Source of the DNA: Fidelibacterota bacterium UBA1134
Lineage (GTDB): Bacteria; Fidelibacterota; Marinisomatia; Marinisomatales; S15-B10
Direction: 5' to 3'
DNA: 5,364 bases
Assembly: GCA_002311975.1 (NCBI GenBank)
Contig: DCAL01000005.1
Coordinates: forward strand, 1-5,364
This document shows positions 1 through 5,364 of this stretch, piece by piece. A program made the translations under genes and the position numbers. Below the pieces are notes generated by a model that was given only the letters and a program-made list of their open reading frames with translations, did not search any database and was not told the origin of the DNA. Within the stretch, counting starts at the first letter, position 1. Each line of letters begins with the position of its first letter.

Positions 1-1
1 T

Positions 2-85
2 CTGTTCCCCACGAGTGCCAGGAGCTACGCTGAGACGAGACCTGAGGCTCTTCGCCAAGCTATCGCTACCGCGTTCGATGGCTGA
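2..85 (+). CDS. Possible C-terminal tail of an upstream gene (partial, 5' end outside window)
   Basis: Reading from base 2 gives 27 sense codons and then TGA at 83-85. The tail ends in residues ALRQAIATAFDG, which would suit an amphipathic C-terminal helix. The third codon positions are fairly GC-rich, as expected for real coding sequence here. The other two plus-strand frames are also open for 10 and 38 codons but give less protein-like sequence. The fragment is too short to recognise a family. If real, it is a co-directional neighbour ending about 106 bases before sulfatase A. This is a weak call resting only on frame openness and composition. Confidence 0.3.
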   Translation: MFPTSARSYAETRPEALRQAIATAFDG

Positions 86-191
86 GTGTGTTCATGGGGT
101 TGTCTCCAAAACTGTCTGAACCTTGTACGTTGCCAGGGGACTAAACCCTCATCGAGCCTGTTATTTCTGTCTATCGCACCAAGAGAACATC
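86..191. other. Upstream intergenic region of the sulfatase operon, no clear promoter
   Basis: About 106 bases lie between the possible upstream gene end and the ATG of sulfatase A. This is the only gap in the window long enough for a promoter of the three-gene plus-strand set. I looked for -35/-10 pairs. TTGTCT (100-105) and TTGCCA (130-135) resemble -35 boxes, but neither has a good -10 box at 16-18 bases. An AGGG/CCCT mini-stem (135-149) is too weak to mean much. No operator palindrome or riboswitch-like fold was recognised. The promoter may lie here with a non-sigma70 form, or further upstream. Confidence 0.4.
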
Positions 192-1700
192 ATGGACAAG
201 ATCAAAAACATCGTATGGATTCTGACAGATAGTCAGCACTCCGAAGCAACAGGCTATATGGGCAATAAGGCCGTACGAACACCGAACCTCGACAGACTGG
301 CAGCAAGATCCAGGATCTTCACCAGTGCCTATTGCCAATCTCCGATTTGTGTTCCTTCGCGTGAGAGCCTCATCACGGGCCGGTACCCGTCAGACCTGGG
401 TATTCTGCATAACAAACATGACCATGCAAGCACGGCTGAAACACTCGGTCACAAGTTCCAGAAAGCAGGATATAGGACCTGTTTCTCGGGCAAATCACAC
501 TTCATTGCAGACAACCTGCTGTTCTCGGAACACGATATGAACCGCGGCTTTGAGCGCTACGCTGACTGGGATGATTACCTGTACTATCTGCGAAAGAAGA
601 ACTTCTTCAGTGAGATCGATAAGAGCAAAGTAAGAGAGAACTGCTACCAGGGCGATCCGCGGGCAATGAAAGAAATCGAAGCTGCAGCCATCCGCTGCTA
701 TAGCGTGTACGCCCAACAGCACAATGGCCATCTTGCTGATGAGTACTCCGTTGAACGCTGTGCATTTGAACGGGCATCCGATTGGCTGGATGAGAACCAT
801 GCGGATCCTTTCTTCTTGTTCTATTCACTCTACAGACCTCACGCGCCGCTTGCTGTACCCAAGGACGTGGAAAGGCCGTCCATTGACGACCTTCCGCCCC
901 TTGAATGGAGCGAACAAGACCTTGCTTCAACGCCATCACTGCGGCAGAGAATCGCCTTCATGAACAACCATGCAGAGAATGCCTACAATGCGGGACTCGA
1001 TCTTGCAGGGACATATGCCGAGAATCCGGAATTGTCAGAAGAACCGGGACGGACAAAGGAAGTCAACTCGTATGACGGATTTCGGATCGATTACTTTCGG
1101 TCGGTGAGCTACGTGGACCGCTATGTGGGCAAGATGATCGAGAAACTGGAGGCACTGGGTCATGCGGAAGACACCATGGTTGTTTTCACATCAGACCATG
1201 GCGACATGCTCGGAGAACACGGACTGAACCTGAAGATGTGCTTCTATGATGCAGCCATAAAAGTCCCCCTGTTGGTTCACATCCCCGGTGAGTGGGATCA
1301 GGGAGAACGTGATGACAGACCGGTCATGCTGCTGGATCTGGTGCCGACGATTGCCAAAGGATTTGGCATCGAAACCGAAGAGGCCCTTCCGGGAATCGAT
1401 CTCACAAGTGATGCATACGGCTATGACAGACCGGTCTACAGCGAGATCGTCAGTTCATTCGGGGCGGATGTTGCGCAATATGGTTTCGAGAATCATGTAC
1501 GGATGGTGAAGACGAATGCGTGGAAGTACCTCAGCAAGGCTTTTGGCAATCACGAGCTCTACAGCGTGGTTGACGACCCGGATGAGAACAGCAACCTCGG
1601 TGATGATCCCGCCTATCAGGATGTTTGTGCCCAGATGCAAGAGCTGATCGACGAACATCCGGGAAAGTACAGAGTAGAAAATGTGACGGTCGTTGAGTAA
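192..1700 (+). CDS. Type I (formylglycine-dependent) sulfatase, sulfatase A, choline-sulfatase/arylsulfatase-like
   Basis: A 502-residue member of the alkaline phosphatase-like sulfatase superfamily (family S1), predicted to hydrolyse a sulfate ester to alcohol plus sulfate. The signature CVPSRESLITG starts at Cys53, the residue matured to formylglycine in this family, with Arg57 as the usual partner. Other family positions visible are Asp13 (metal ligand, in LTDSQ), Lys101 and His103 (GKSH), His217 (YRPHAP), Asp335-His336 (SDHGD, metal ligands) and Lys348. Ser14 replaces the second Asp of the common TDDQ motif; this variation occurs in the superfamily. The length is normal. The ATG at 192 is chosen because the protein then starts just before the first strand (KNIVWILTD). 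An in-frame TTG at 123 adds 23 residues that look neither like a signal peptide nor like sulfatase. The purine-rich AAGAGAA (181-187) is a weak ribosome-binding site. There is no signal peptide or membrane segment, so a cytoplasmic location is inferred. It is first of three tightly spaced genes. The family is certain; the natural substrate is unknown. Confidence 0.93.
   Translation: MDKIKNIVWILTDSQHSEATGYMGNKAVRTPNLDRLAARSRIFTSAYCQSPICVPSRESLITGRYPSDLGILHNKHDHASTAETLGHKFQKAGYRTCFSGKSHFIADNLLFSEHDMNRGFERYADWDDYLYYLRKKNFFSEIDKSKVRENCYQGDPRAMKEIEAAAIRCYSVYAQQHNGHLADEYSVERCAFERASDWLDENHADPFFLFYSLYRPHAPLAVPKDVERPSIDDLPPLEWSEQDLASTPSLRQRIAFMNNHAENAYNAGLDLAGTYAENPELSEEPGRTKEVNSYDGFRIDYFRSVSYVDRYVGKMIEKLEALGHAEDTMVVFTSDHGDMLGEHGLNLKMCFYDAAIKVPLLVHIPGEWDQGERDDRPVMLLDLVPTIAKGFGIETEEALPGIDLTSDAYGYDRPVYSEIVSSFGADVAQYGFENHVRMVKTNAWKYLSKAFGNHELYSVVDDPDENSNLGDDPAYQDVCAQMQELIDEHPGKYRVENVTVVE
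1312..1436 (+). repeat. Pair of 14-base direct repeats inside sulfatase A
   Basis: ATGACAGACCGGTC occurs at 1312-1325 and again at 1423-1436. The copies are 111 bases apart and in the same codon phase, so both encode DRPV (DDRPVM and YDRPVY). They contain the palindrome GACCGGTC. A coding coincidence is the simplest reading. Confidence 0.6.
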
Positions 1701-1721
1701 ACGGCACAACTCCAAACCACT

Positions 1722-1726
1722 GGGGA
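1722..1726 (+). promoter_or_regulatory. Ribosome-binding site that supports a TTG start for the GH5-like gene
   Basis: GGGGA ends seven bases before the TTG at 1734, a standard Shine-Dalgarno distance. The nearby ATG at 1726 is not the start, because it reads only three codons before TGA. The next in-frame methionine of the hydrolase is far inside the conserved fold (residue 82, in the PFSMYCW stretch), so the TTG is the best start. Confidence 0.6.
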
Positions 1727-1733
1727 TGGACAA

Positions 1734-3197
1734 TTGACACAAGACTTCACTGAGCAAAACAGATCGTTGACTCTCGGCAGAGGCGTCAATACTGATTTCA
1801 CCGCTACTGAAGTGAATAAGGTTGCCTATGACAAGGGCTTCTACAGTGCCCTTCTGGCGGCCGGATTTGATTCCGTTCGCTTCTTCATCCGGCAAGGCTG
1901 GAGTCCGGAGTTCTACAGACCGGCAGTTGAGGATGCGTTGGAACTCGGACTGGCAGCCGTCGTTGTTCCCTTCTCCATGTACTGCTGGGGAAAGGAGAGC
2001 TTTGTCGAATGGTGGGGCGAGGTTGCCGAGTACTACAGAGACCATCCTGCTGAGTTGGTCTTTGAAGCCATCAACGAACCCAAAATGGCAGGTCACCCCG
2101 ATGGCGAAGAGGCTGAGACCATGGAGTGGTACTCAGCTTGTATCCAGGAGATCCGCAGATCGAACCCAACCAGGTTGCTGGCAGTAGGCGGGCCGCACTT
2201 CAACGGTGTCCGGCTCCTCACGGACTACGTAACCCCCAAGTATCTCTCGTATACACTCGACGACGGAACAGGCTTTGCCGATGACCCCAACATTTGGGGC
2301 GTATTTCATTGCTATCAACCCAAGGGTTTCACCCATGGCTCGGTAGACCAGGACATCAACAAAGATCATCCAGGGTGGAAAGAAGAGATACTGGCAGATC
2401 TGGAAGAAGCGGATGCATGGTCGAAGAAGCACAACAAGAGGATCTATCTCAGTGAATGGGGCACACGCATCAATCATGAAGTGAGGCATGTGGAAGAGTA
2501 CACGGCCTTCATGGTTCCTGAGCTTGCCAGGAGAAACATCGAATGGTCCTACTACTGCGGCGTGTTCAACAACGCCTGGCCCTACGGCCTGTACAACTCT
2601 GAGTGGGGATTCCGTGGTGTTGAAGGTGTGGTACGAAACCTCACCGGGAAGGAACCGCCAGCAGAAGTCCCGCCTACGAATCAGATCGTCAATCCGGATT
2701 TCCAGCTCGATCTTGCAGACTGGAACTCATCCGAGTATGCCATCATGGGAACGGCTGACGGACAGGGCGCAGATGGAACACGAGCTATCCGAGTGCACGT
2801 GCCTTTTGTCCATGCTCCGGATGTGGGGCGCGAGATGACATCGTCGCTCTATCAGCAATACGAATCGGACTGGCTGTTTCGTGTAAAGGGAAAGGTCCAG
2901 GCCAACAAGTACATCATTCAGCTCCGGGAAAGCAGCGTGTACCGGATCTCGTTCTACGCAAGGTGTGAAGCCGGTTCAGCCCGTCTGCAGATCCAGCTTG
3001 GTCACGCACCCCACAACGAACCCGTCATCTGGACCTCTGACGAGGTATCTATCGACAGCAAACTGCAGAAGTACGAGCTCGAGTATGACCATGCTGTCCC
3101 ATCGGTCAGCAATGTCCGCTTTTCCTTCATCTTCCTGGACCGTCATTCAGAGGTCATCCTGGATCAGATCGAGCTGCGCGGCCGACGGCCGGAGTGA
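1734..3197 (+). CDS. GH5-like glycoside hydrolase (cellulase superfamily) with C-terminal CBM4/9-type carbohydrate-binding domain
   Basis: A 487-residue two-domain protein, predicted to be a retaining beta-glycosidase. Residues about 15-300 resemble a GH5 (beta/alpha)8 barrel: GRGVN at 15-19 (strand 1), GFDSVRF with Arg49, FEAINEP with Asn114 and acid/base Glu115, FHCYQP with His192 and Tyr194, YLSEWG with nucleophile Glu241, and Trp271 (EWSYY). The usual VxxDxHH-type motif after strand 3 reads VVVPFSMYCWG (77-87) and has no His, so this is a divergent member. A Pro-rich linker (308-315) leads to residues about 317-483. These look like a CBM4/9 (CenC-like) beta-sandwich: NQIVNPDF opening, LADW, then YRISFYAR, and a closing VILDQIEL strand. 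There is no signal peptide, which is unusual for an enzyme with a binding module. The TTG start is supported by GGGGA at 1722-1726. The gene follows sulfatase A by 33 bases and precedes sulfatase B by 6, so it is almost surely co-transcribed and likely acts on a sulfated or desulfated glycan. A related clan GH-A family is possible. Backbone specificity cannot be read. Confidence 0.85.
   Translation: MTQDFTEQNRSLTLGRGVNTDFTATEVNKVAYDKGFYSALLAAGFDSVRFFIRQGWSPEFYRPAVEDALELGLAAVVVPFSMYCWGKESFVEWWGEVAEYYRDHPAELVFEAINEPKMAGHPDGEEAETMEWYSACIQEIRRSNPTRLLAVGGPHFNGVRLLTDYVTPKYLSYTLDDGTGFADDPNIWGVFHCYQPKGFTHGSVDQDINKDHPGWKEEILADLEEADAWSKKHNKRIYLSEWGTRINHEVRHVEEYTAFMVPELARRNIEWSYYCGVFNNAWPYGLYNSEWGFRGVEGVVRNLTGKEPPAEVPPTNQIVNPDFQLDLADWNSSEYAIMGTADGQGADGTRAIRVHVPFVHAPDVGREMTSSLYQQYESDWLFRVKGKVQANKYIIQLRESSVYRISFYARCEAGSARLQIQLGHAPHNEPVIWTSDEVSIDSKLQKYELEYDHAVPSVSNVRFSFIFLDRHSEVILDQIELRGRRPE
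3191..3194 (+). promoter_or_regulatory. Ribosome-binding site of sulfatase B, next to the GH5 gene's stop codon
   Basis: GGAG sits nine bases before the ATG at 3204. It lies in the last two sense codons of the GH5-like gene, immediately before its TGA (3195-3197). Ribosomes ending the hydrolase gene would therefore cover the start region of sulfatase B, so translational coupling is likely. Confidence 0.65.
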
Positions 3198-3203
3198 TCC
3201 ACT

Positions 3204-4697
3204 ATGGGGGATAGACCCAACATCATCTTGATCATGACGGATGATCAGGGCCCTTGGGCTCTCGGCTGTGCAGGAACCCCGGAGCTGCGTACGCCTGCGC
3301 TGGATCAGATGGCAGAGGAAGGAATGAGGTTTGAGAACTTCTACTGTACCTCGCCTGTCTGCTCTGCCGCACGGGCCTCCATTCTGACTGGCCGTATACC
3401 GTCGAATCACGGGGTGCTCGACTGGCTTCGCGGCGGCGCCATGAGAGGGGACCAGAAGCATAGACGAGGTGACGAGCCCATTGAATATCTGGAAGGCATC
3501 AAGGGCTATACCGACTATCTCGCAGAAGACGGCTATGTATGTGGATTAAGCGGGAAGTGGCACCTGGGGCATAGCATGAAGCCGCAGAAGAGTTTCGACA
3601 TGTGGTTCCCGTGCCAGTTTGGCGGAGGTCCCTACTATGCGGCTCCCATGATCAAGGACGGGGAGCCATACGTTGAGACGTCCGGCTATATCACTGACAT
3701 CATGACGGACAAGGCGCTCGATTTCATCGATGAACACGCGAGCAAGAGGCCCTTCTACTTGAGCGTGCACTATACCGCTCCTCATTCACCGCTGATCGAT
3801 AACCATCCGCGCGAGCTGGTGGATTCGTATGATGCCTGTGAGTTTCCCTCAATCCCGCGCATACCCCTGCGTGACGAAGCCACGTGGAAGCCCTTTCCGG
3901 AACCGGAGACTGAAGAGTGGAAGGAAAGCCTTAAAGGATACTTCGCATCCATCACAGCGGTTGATATGAACGTTGGAAGGATCTTCGAGAAGCTCAAGGA
4001 TCAAGGTATCGCCGACAACACCCTGGTGATCTTCACAAGCGACAATGGCTTCAGCTGCGGTCATCATGGTTTCTGGGGAAAAGGGAACGGCACCTATCCC
4101 ATGAACATGTACGACAACTCAATCAAAGTACCCGCTATCTTCTGGCATCCCGGTAGGATACCTGCAGGTGCAGTGACCGACATCATGGTAAGCCAGTACG
4201 ACTTCATGCATACGGTTTTGGACTACGCGGGCATTGAAGCAGACCTTCAGGACAGGGAGAAACTGCCGGGTAGAAGCTTTGCGGATACTCTACATGGAAT
4301 CGAAGGTGCGGGCGACGATATGGTCGTCGTCTTCGACGAGTATGGACCGGTCAGGATGATCCGGGACAAGAAGTACAAGTATGTCCATCGGTATTCTTGC
4401 GACAAGAACGAACTTTATGATATGGAGAACGATCCGGGCGAAGAGCGCAATCTCATTGACAGCCCTTGCATGACTGACATCGCATTGACCATGAGTAAGA
4501 GAATGAAGTCGTGGTTTGCGAACTACAGCGATCCGGACAGAGATGCCTTAAAAGAGGGGGTTACAGGGAACGGTCAGATGGACCGGTCAGGAAGCAGAGG
4601 CTACCATCAATGGCCTGAGCACGACACAACAAAAGGTGAGATCCTGTCCGGGAACGCTGCGGATCATCCCCTCGCAAACAAGCAGAATCGAACCTAG
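3204..4697 (+). CDS. Type I (formylglycine-dependent) sulfatase, sulfatase B
   Basis: A 497-residue S1-family sulfatase, predicted to remove a sulfate ester from a carbohydrate. It opens with RPNIILIMTDDQ, giving metal ligands Asp13 and Asp14. The signature CSAARASILTG begins at Cys53, the predicted formylglycine, with Arg57 in place. CxAxR is an accepted variant of CxPxR. Further family positions are Lys118 and His120 in GKWHLG, His194 in TAPHSP, Asp280-Asn281 in TSDNG, and Lys293 in FWGKGNG. The C-terminal subdomain includes YKYVHRY and the ELYDMENDPGE motif near 403-413, both typical of sulfatases. The last 45 or so residues, from VTGNGQ on, are a polar tail. There is no signal peptide, so a cytoplasmic location is inferred. 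The ATG is supported by GGAG at 3191-3194. It is the last gene of the plus-strand set and a close paralog of the convergent sulfatase C, but only distantly related to sulfatase A. The family is certain; the sulfated substrate and regiospecificity are unknown. Confidence 0.95.
   Translation: MGDRPNIILIMTDDQGPWALGCAGTPELRTPALDQMAEEGMRFENFYCTSPVCSAARASILTGRIPSNHGVLDWLRGGAMRGDQKHRRGDEPIEYLEGIKGYTDYLAEDGYVCGLSGKWHLGHSMKPQKSFDMWFPCQFGGGPYYAAPMIKDGEPYVETSGYITDIMTDKALDFIDEHASKRPFYLSVHYTAPHSPLIDNHPRELVDSYDACEFPSIPRIPLRDEATWKPFPEPETEEWKESLKGYFASITAVDMNVGRIFEKLKDQGIADNTLVIFTSDNGFSCGHHGFWGKGNGTYPMNMYDNSIKVPAIFWHPGRIPAGAVTDIMVSQYDFMHTVLDYAGIEADLQDREKLPGRSFADTLHGIEGAGDDMVVVFDEYGPVRMIRDKKYKYVHRYSCDKNELYDMENDPGEERNLIDSPCMTDIALTMSKRMKSWFANYSDPDRDALKEGVTGNGQMDRSGSRGYHQWPEHDTTKGEILSGNAADHPLANKQNRT
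4342..4592 (+). repeat. Pair of 15-base direct repeats inside sulfatase B
   Basis: ATGGACCGGTCAGGA occurs at 4342-4356 and at 4578-4592. Unlike the pair in sulfatase A, the two copies are in different codon phases (within EYGPVRM and QMDRSGS), so shared protein sequence does not explain them. Both contain the palindrome GACCGGTC. The function, if any, is unknown. Confidence 0.6.
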
Positions 4698-4720
4698 TCA
4701 GCCGAACATACGTGAAGCGT
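4698..4720. other. 23-base convergent intergenic gap without a clear terminator
   Basis: This is the space between the stop codons of sulfatase B (plus) and sulfatase C (minus). A small hairpin, CGTGAA-GCG-TTCATG (4711-4725), overlaps the sulfatase C stop. It has a 6-bp AT-rich stem containing one G-T pair and no T-run on either side, so it does not qualify as an intrinsic terminator. Transcripts from the two sides may overlap or end by a factor-dependent route. Confidence 0.5.
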
Positions 4721-5364
4721 TCATGATCCCTTTCTGCGAAGACTCGGTTCTCCTGCAACCTCTGTAAAAGGTTCCTCGCCATCTTCCCATTTTCTGCCCA
4801 CAGGCCGTAACTGGCCATAGCCCGTCACATTGTATATGCGGCCATCGATATCTGGAATCACGTATTCACCAAACCATGTTTCCATCTCTGCTTTGAGATC
4901 TTTCACGCGATCAGCCTGTGCCGGGTCATCAAGTAAGTTGCTGCGATCATCAGGATCGTTGACAACATCGTAAAGCTCATTTGGCCCATCTGGATAACGA
5001 TGGATGTATTTCCACTCCGCCGTCCGAATCATCCTGCAGAAACCATACTCATCACAAATGACAACACTGTCACGACCATCTGCGCTCTCATTTTTCAACA
5101 CGGCAAGCAACGATTGTCCTGGTAGATTTGTATCGGGAGGTGGAAGATCAACATAGTCCAGAAGCGTAGGCAAAACATCATAAGCCGAAGCCATCGCTGA
5201 TTGCACCGTGCCTTCTGGAATCACACCTGGGTGCGTAGCTAGGAAAGGCACCTTGATCGAATTCTCATACATATTTACCGGATCCGTTCCGTTGCCTTTA
5301 CCCCAGAACCCATGCTGCCCGCACGAATGCCCATTGTCAGAGGTAAACACCACAAGCGTGTTTT
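4721..5364 (-). CDS. Type I sulfatase, sulfatase C, C-terminal part (5' end beyond window)
   Basis: The minus-strand frame is open from the window edge to TGA at 4723-4721 and encodes about 214 residues. It begins inside a sulfatase at NTLVVFTSDNG, so metal ligands Asp and Asn are visible, followed by FWGKGNG with the conserved Lys, NSIKVP, EWKYIHRY and the ELYDVVNDPDD motif. Over the first 39 residues it matches sulfatase B (residues 272-310) at 33 positions, and similarity continues to the VTGYGQ/VTGNGQ tail. By that alignment about 270 N-terminal residues, including the formylglycine Cys, lie outside the window. An internal GTG at 5353 is only a valine codon in the conserved strand, not a start. 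The gene converges on the plus-strand set. The likely role is sulfate-ester hydrolysis on a substrate related to that of sulfatase B. Nothing visible suggests a pseudogene, but the active site cannot be checked. Confidence 0.92.
   Translation of the reverse strand, partial: NTLVVFTSDNGHSCGQHGFWGKGNGTDPVNMYENSIKVPFLATHPGVIPEGTVQSAMASAYDVLPTLLDYVDLPPPDTNLPGQSLLAVLKNESADGRDSVVICDEYGFCRMIRTAEWKYIHRYPDGPNELYDVVNDPDDRSNLLDDPAQADRVKDLKAEMETWFGEYVIPDIDGRIYNVTGYGQLRPVGRKWEDGEEPFTEVAGEPSLRRKGS

Noticed and set aside
100..166. A sigma70-type promoter before sulfatase A (TTGTCT or TTGCCA with TTATTT)
   Set aside because: The candidate -35 and -10 boxes have wrong spacing (for example 25 bases between TTGCCA and TTATTT) or poor -10 matches, so no call is justified.
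123..191. An N-terminal extension of sulfatase A from TTG at 123
   Set aside because: The extra 23 residues resemble neither a signal peptide nor sulfatase sequence, and there is no ribosome-binding site before 123. The ATG at 192 places the first conserved strand at the usual distance from the N-terminus.
1455..2096. A 213-codon open frame on the minus strand across the end of sulfatase A and the start of the GH5-like gene
   Set aside because: It lies antisense to two genes with clear family motifs, spans their junction and gives no recognisable protein pattern. It is a shadow of the plus-strand codon composition.
4711..4725. A hairpin in the convergent gap as a bidirectional terminator
   Set aside because: The stem is only 6 bp with a G-T pair and mostly A-T pairs, and no T-run follows on either strand.
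5351..5353. GTG at 5353 as the start of a short, complete sulfatase-like gene
   Set aside because: The frame stays open to the window edge and the codons upstream encode NTL, matching sulfatase B, so this is an internal valine of a truncated view.
4721..5364. Sulfatase C as horizontally acquired because it looks AT-richer
   Set aside because: Hand counts over 240-base samples gave about 47% GC for this gene and about 50% for sulfatase B, which is too small a difference to support transfer.

Overview
The window looks like part of a bacterial catabolic locus for a sulfated carbohydrate. It encodes three type I sulfatases (one cut by the right edge) and one glycoside hydrolase family 5 (GH5)-like enzyme. 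Coding density is about 95%. Base composition is close to 50% GC, with no obvious compositional break in the stretches counted by hand. No RNA gene, mobile element, CRISPR array or integration signature was seen. Clustered sulfatases are typical of Planctomycetota, Kiritimatiellota, Lentisphaerota, Verrucomicrobiota, Poribacteria and some Spirochaetota, Bacillota and Bacteroidota. Nothing here fixes the phylum, so the host is best called a sulfatase-rich bacterium of unknown lineage.

Layout. Bases 1-191 hold a possible C-terminal tail of an upstream gene (stop at 83-85), then about 106 bases without a gene. Three plus-strand genes follow, so tightly packed that they look like one transcript: sulfatase A (192-1700), a GH5-like hydrolase with a C-terminal carbohydrate-binding-like domain (1734-3197, TTG start), and sulfatase B (3204-4697). 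Gaps are 33 and 6 bases, and the ribosome-binding site of sulfatase B lies over the stop codon of the hydrolase gene. After 23 bases comes a convergent minus-strand gene (4721-5364, 5' end missing). It encodes the C-terminal half of sulfatase C, a close paralog of sulfatase B.

How the genes may work together (inference): the sulfatases would remove sulfate esters from different positions of a sulfated glycan or oligosaccharide, and the GH5-like enzyme would cut the backbone or an oligosaccharide. Sulfatases A and B have intact Cys-type formylglycine motifs (CVPSR and CSAAR), so the cell needs a formylglycine-generating enzyme or an anaerobic sulfatase-maturating enzyme encoded elsewhere. None of the three complete proteins has a recognisable signal peptide, which suggests cytoplasmic processing of imported sulfated oligosaccharides. 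The most unusual elements are the divergent GH5-like enzyme, which lacks the usual His-containing motif after strand 3, and its pairing with two clearly different sulfatase types. The substrate cannot be read from the sequence.
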